DNA of 29,883 nucleotides, taken from positions 1,593,247 to 1,623,129 of the forward strand of contig BFEA01000301.1 of the NCBI GenBank assembly GCA_003427395.1, written 5' to 3'. The notes under the pieces were generated by a model that saw nothing but the letters and a program-made list of their open reading frames with translations, ran no database searches and was not told where the DNA came from. The DNA is from Chara braunii. Lineage: Eukaryota > Streptophyta > Charophyceae > Charales > Characeae. This document shows positions 26,231 through 29,883 of this stretch, in pieces; position 1 is the first letter of the stretch, and each line of letters begins with the position of its first letter. A program made the translations under genes and the position numbers.

Positions 26231-27010
26231 CAGGCGAGTTCAGACCATGCCAAGTGGCCGTAGCACAAGTAGGTGTGGGGATAGGCACTGTTGCAGCTCA
26301 GTCCCAAGGACGGACCGCTACAGGTTGTCAGAGAGTTGGCCAGCCCCAAGCAAGTGTCAGCTGCAAGCAGAAGCGAAGTATTAAGGTGTGCACGGCTCCC
26401 CACATGGGCTCTGCAGGGTCCAACTGGTAGGTACAGGGGCGATTCGGGGGTCCTAGGGGTTAGCTGGCTGGGTTAGGGACAGTTCCCAGGTCTGTGTCGT
26501 TCGGTCTGGGTTTACGGCAGTGGGCCTGTTACCGGGTCCAGTTTAGGGCCGGTGCCGTGTAGGGTCTACGTCAGGCCAGTAGCAGATTCATCCAGGCCCT
26601 GGCACATTTTTGTTTTGGCGTCAGGACCCTGTTTCGGTGGGTGCCACAGGTACAGTCAGATCCAGGCCGAGTTGGGCGCTGGTTGGGCACCAGTTTAGGT
26701 GCCAGGTTGAGGCCGGACTTTGTACCGACCAGCGCTATGAATAGCTGGCCTGCCTCCAGTCCCGTGGTTAGTACTTTGAGGCAGTCTTCAGTGGTAGCTA
26801 TAGGACGAGCTGGGCGCTGTAGAGGTTGAGGACATCAGTTGACCTGCAGTACGCTGCAGCAGAGGTTAGGGAGTTGATGATTGGTGGAGGCCATGGGACT
26901 CACCTGTTGACTTACCTGTGAAGCTGCAACTCCAGCTTCGTTTTCGGCATGTCCATACCTGCATAAAGGCGCCACCTTTCTGCAGGTTAGTACCTGGTAC
27001 GTACAGACAT

Positions 27011-27069
<59 letters not shown>
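26231..27069 (+). repeat. Diverged LTR fragment of the F family, ending in a (GA)n tract
   Basis: Segments such as GGTGGAGGCCATGGGACTCACC, CTCCAGCTTCGTTTTCG and GCAGGTTAGTACCTGG followed by (GA)n match, in order, the reverse complement of the 3' LTR of element F and the solo LTR at 22337 (23000-23130). GCAGTCTTCAGTGG and GCTGGGCGCTGTAG near 26780-26820 recall the 34-bp repeats. Boundaries and target duplication are not visible. The GA tract proper is 27011-27069. Confidence 0.55.
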
Positions 27070-27071
<2 letters not shown>

Positions 27072-27450
27072 CCAGTTTGCCTACCGCAGACCTTGTACTG
27101 GGTGCATGAGCTTCAAACCAGGGACAATATGCAGAGGCCCAGGGCGGAGGAGATTCAAGCAAATCATCATTGTCTACCTTGCCTAGTTCTTCAGGGTGGC
27201 CCTGTGAGGGGTTTTGCTGATTCTGTCTGCAGTTGGTAATCAACCGGATGACACCTCACCTGGTGTTTAGATGAACTTTTAGTGGATGAATTTCAGGAGG
27301 TTTCACACATCATCATGCATCAGCAATTTCGGGGCTAAGCCCATGCAGTACAAGGACCAGTTTGCCTACGGCAGACCTTGTACTGATCGGTGGCGGACCT
27401 GTGTTGAGCTCCAGGCTCTCACCAACTATATCTTGGATAACAATGAGTGA
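27070..27450 (+). other. Unassigned segment with a 27-bp direct repeat and a short open frame
   Basis: AGTTTGCCTACCGCAGACCT at 27072 recurs, with one mismatch over 27 bases, at 27358. An acceptor-like TTCTGTCTGCAG ends at 27234. A short + frame ending with TGA near 27447 reads MQYKDQFAYGRPCTDRWRTC and continues ELQALTNYILDNNE. It looks coding-like but is too short to identify and could equally be part of a decayed element. I do not call it a gene. Confidence 0.35.
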
Positions 27451-27939
27451 CAAGGAAGTGCTTGTGAAGCCGCGCCATCAAAGCCTTCTTGCCCAACCGA
27501 GCGAAAGGTTTCCCCCTCAGATCATCAGCTTCACCCTTGCAGGGGCTTGACATCTCATGGAGGGGGGCGTGTGGCATGCTGGGACCCCCAACACTGGCCT
27601 GGACCTGCGGAACATCTGCTGGTAGATGCTTTCCCCCCCCCCTCGATGACTCGAGTGTATATTTTGGTTTTATTTTTCAGTTTTGAGAGTTTCTTTCAGG
27701 TTCTTGGGCTGGTCCTTTTTTCGTTTTTTTTCTGTTTCAGTCTAAGACAACATTGTTTCGAACTTCTTGCCTGTTCCACTTTCAGGCGTTTTTTAATCCC
27801 ATAGAAGTTTTGTGTCTTAAGACTGGGTGTTCTATTGGTGCAGGCCCCGTCCTCGTCTGTTCGAGTAGGCCCAGAGGTAGCTGCTGTTGGAGCATTGCGT
27901 GCCTGGATGTCTGGTAGGGACCCATACTAGGGGACCTTC
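27451..27939. other. Non-coding stretch, T-rich in part, no gene
   Basis: It includes a run of 10 C (27633-27642) and a T-rich segment (27660-27800). The + frame 27547-27804 is hydrophobic only because of T-rich codons and has no start context or motif. Confidence 0.45.
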
Positions 27940-28295
27940 CTCCTGTTTAGATTGGATAGCAAAGAGAGCTACCAGGGCTAGGAGAGATAGAGCTCAGCGC
28001 TATATAGCTGGGTAGTACACTGGGCCTGGGGGTTACTGTTGTTTCACACTTGATGCCGCTAGGCTGCTCCAAATCAGCACTGGCAAATCGATAGAGTGTC
28101 AACCGTAGCAGTGCCAGTCGAGAGAGGACTGGCTACAGTGGAGGTTTGCAGGGAGGAAGGAGTTTGGGAGACCAAGTGGCGCCATAGCTTGGGGACAGCC
28201 GTCCATAGCTGGCGTTCAGCTCTATGACTTTCATCATCTCAAGGGAGCACCTTTCACTGATCAGTATCAGACTCCAACTTATAAAGAGAGACACA

Positions 28296-28333
<38 letters not shown>

Positions 28334-28335
28334 GA

Positions 28336-28380
<45 letters not shown>
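27940..28380 (+). repeat. Second diverged LTR fragment with TATA-like box, ending in G33 and (GA)n
   Basis: GCGCTATATAGCTGGG near 27994, then GTGGCGCCATAGCTT near 28177, recall the order TATA box then TGTGGCGCCATAGCTTCAGC in the solo LTR (22778 and 23037). As in the other LTRs of the family, a (GA)n tract follows (28333-28379). Ends cannot be defined. Confidence 0.42.
28300..28379. repeat. 33-base G homopolymer followed by a (GA)n tract
   Basis: G at 28300-28332 is followed by an almost pure GA tract to 28379. The exact lengths are unlikely to be reliable in an assembly. Confidence 0.93.
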
Positions 28381-28524
28381 GTTGAACTTGTGGCTGTGCC
28401 CCGATTGTCGAGATCAGCAGTCTTCCTCTTCTTCCATCCTCTTCTTCCATCTTCTTCTTTCTTCTCCTCCTCCTGCCACCGCAGCCTCCTTTACTTCTTC
28501 CACCTACTTCCTCGTCCTCCTCAG

Positions 28525-28660
28525 GTTCTTCTTGATCATTTTGGCTTGGCTTGGCAGGCTTTCCAACTATGTATCAGAGAGGCTATCAGGAATGAATGTG
28601 TCAATCCGGTCAGATGTTTTGCTGATAATCCTGTGACTGCAATAACCCGTTCAAATATGC
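28525..28660 (+). CDS. Possible host exon in phase with the exon at 24971, low confidence
   Basis: A long pyrimidine tract (28430-28520) ends in CCTCCTCAG, an excellent acceptor. The sequence after it is open in phase 0, the phase left by the donor at 25268: VLLDHFGLAWQAFQLCIREA, then NECVNPVRCFADNPV. GTATGTC at 28661 could be its donor, otherwise the frame runs on to a stop at 28807-28809. The composition is protein-like (mixed, amphipathic), unlike the low-complexity frames around it. Against it, pyrimidine-rich stretches also follow the GA tract in the LTRs of this region, so it may be transposon sequence. The function is not recognised. Confidence 0.33.
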
Positions 28661-29883
28661 GTATGTCGTCAGCCAAGAGGGGCATCCACAGGGCACGAAA
28701 CGGCCCTCAGGCCCTATGTCCGAATGTGGGGAATAGAACCCCTGAAACGTGGCTTCAGAGGCCCTGCGCCCGAAAATTGACCAAAGTCAACTGTATGTCG
28801 GAATACTGAGGCTCACAAGTCAAAGTCTTCATGGACCCAGTCCAGGCCGCCGATTAGACACACGCTTGGTTGTACGCAGGTACCCAGACAACATTCGGTC
28901 CAAGTGGAAGTCTGCAAATGTATGAGGTCCAGACCGCCGACTGTGAGTCAATCTAAGCCACTGTACGTGAGAGCCAGAGGCTGGTCAACTTCGTCAACAC
29001 TATTTGTTGATCCTGCCCTTGGGAGTCAACATTCAGTCTTGCCTTGCTGCTTGATGTTGGCACGCCGCTGGCTTAATGCTGTCTCTACGCTGGCATTGTG
29101 CGATGACAACACGAGACTGCGGTTTGCATGCTGGCGCCTCTCTGCTTCTGGCGCCGACTGTCTTCTTGTATGCTGACGTGGCACTTGCCACGCTGTCTTC
29201 GACATTGCTGACGTGGCACATGCCACACTGTCTTAATTTTTCACTGGAATGCGACAAGGAGGGAGATCGGGATATGTGGGATTGATTGAGTGAGAGAGAG
29301 GAGACTTACCTGTTGATTCTGTCGACATTGCGCGCTGCAGAGTAGTCTTCATGGGGGATCTGAGCCTACGTGGCACTACGTCGTGATCAGGTCTCGTCAG
29401 GCTTGTCTCGGGGACACTGTTTGCTGACGTGGAGGAGAGGAGATGCCCGAAGAAGAAGTGGGGATTGAGGGGTTTCTATCTACGTGGACATTGATGGATA
29501 TTTTCTCTTCCACCCCCTAAGTCTATTCTCCCCCTCTCCTCCTTCGTCCTTTGGTTACGAGACATTGTATTACAGGCCACATTTCACGATTATTGGAGAC
29601 ATTTATCAGCGTTGCGTTATCTTGTATTTCGACACTTGACAAGTTTCCTCTAGACTGGGTTCATTACAAATTGTTATTGGAGCTTACCTTCTATGTCGCA
29701 ATCTGCTGTTGGGCGCATTGATGCTCCAAGGTAAGTGGAAAGGTGCCGCTCGACGATTGAATCGTGTTTATAGACGCGTGCGATTATCATCGCAATCTGG
29801 ACATTGACATGTTCGCGCACCTACCTGTTGAAGAGGATGACGTGGACTTAAAGACGGCGATATTGCTGATGTGGCGCATTGTT
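28661..29883. other. Decayed transposon-like sequence with TGACGTGG motifs, no gene
   Basis: TGACGTGG occurs at 29174, 29209, 29425 and 29838, and related TGATGTGG and TACGTGG forms are scattered nearby. The first two are in a near-duplicate unit of 35 bases that also holds GTGGCAC-TTGCCAC type palindromes. GAGACTTACCTGT near 29302 and GTAGTCTTCA near 29343 recall the F-family LTRs. No frame has a recognisable motif. Confidence 0.45.

Noticed and set aside
27009-27239. Arg/Glu repeat protein from the (GA)n tract, and similar frames at 28133-28450
   Set aside because: The translation is of a microsatellite and has no other support.

Overview
The window looks like a repeat-dense nuclear region of a plant-lineage (streptophyte) eukaryote. 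It contains several broken Ty3/gypsy LTR retrotransposons of chromovirus type, initiator-tRNA-like primer sites, many GA microsatellites and one probable spliced host exon. The protein families remind me of retroelements from a charophyte alga such as Chara braunii. That identification is memory and inference; no search was run. I see no rRNA, tRNA, CRISPR array or bacterial-type operon.

The main result is a nested stack of transposons, which I name H, F and G. Element H (+ strand) has broken gag-pol at 1606-5848. Its 3' LTR starts at 5887, is interrupted at 6621 and resumes at 24477-24838. The interruption is element F (- strand, 6622-24471), which is flanked by a 5-bp target duplication GGGTC at both ends. 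F has a 3' LTR (6622-7778), broken pol (7789-11290), broken gag (11615-13786) and a 5' LTR (21719-24471). F has itself been invaded several times. A 575-bp foldback-type insertion splits its gag (11970-12544). Element G, an internally deleted gypsy element on the - strand (14266-20288), lies in its leader. A solo LTR of G's family sits at 20380-21431. A second solo LTR (22337-23776, perfect TSD TGGAC), of F's own family but in the opposite orientation, lies inside F's 5' LTR. G's 3' LTR carries a 440-bp MITE (15163-15602).

At the left edge, the gag N-terminus of H is inverted between a (GA)n and a (CT)n tract. This is either a real inversion at microsatellites or a misassembly. None of the elements can be autonomous as read. 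H lacks the reverse transcriptase YxDD box, has Asp-Ile-Gly in the protease and lacks an integrase Asp. F has YLYD instead of YLDD and Lys in place of the integrase catalytic Glu. G has lost about 3.3 kb of pol.

Right of the stack, 24971-25267 is an open segment of exactly 99 codons between a good splice acceptor and a good donor. It is the best candidate for host coding sequence, so H may sit in an intron of a + strand gene. A possible next exon in compatible phase starts at 28525. Between and beyond them (25268-29883) are decayed LTR fragments, an 85-bp tandem duplication, GA tracts, a 33-base G run and clusters of TGACGTGG motifs.
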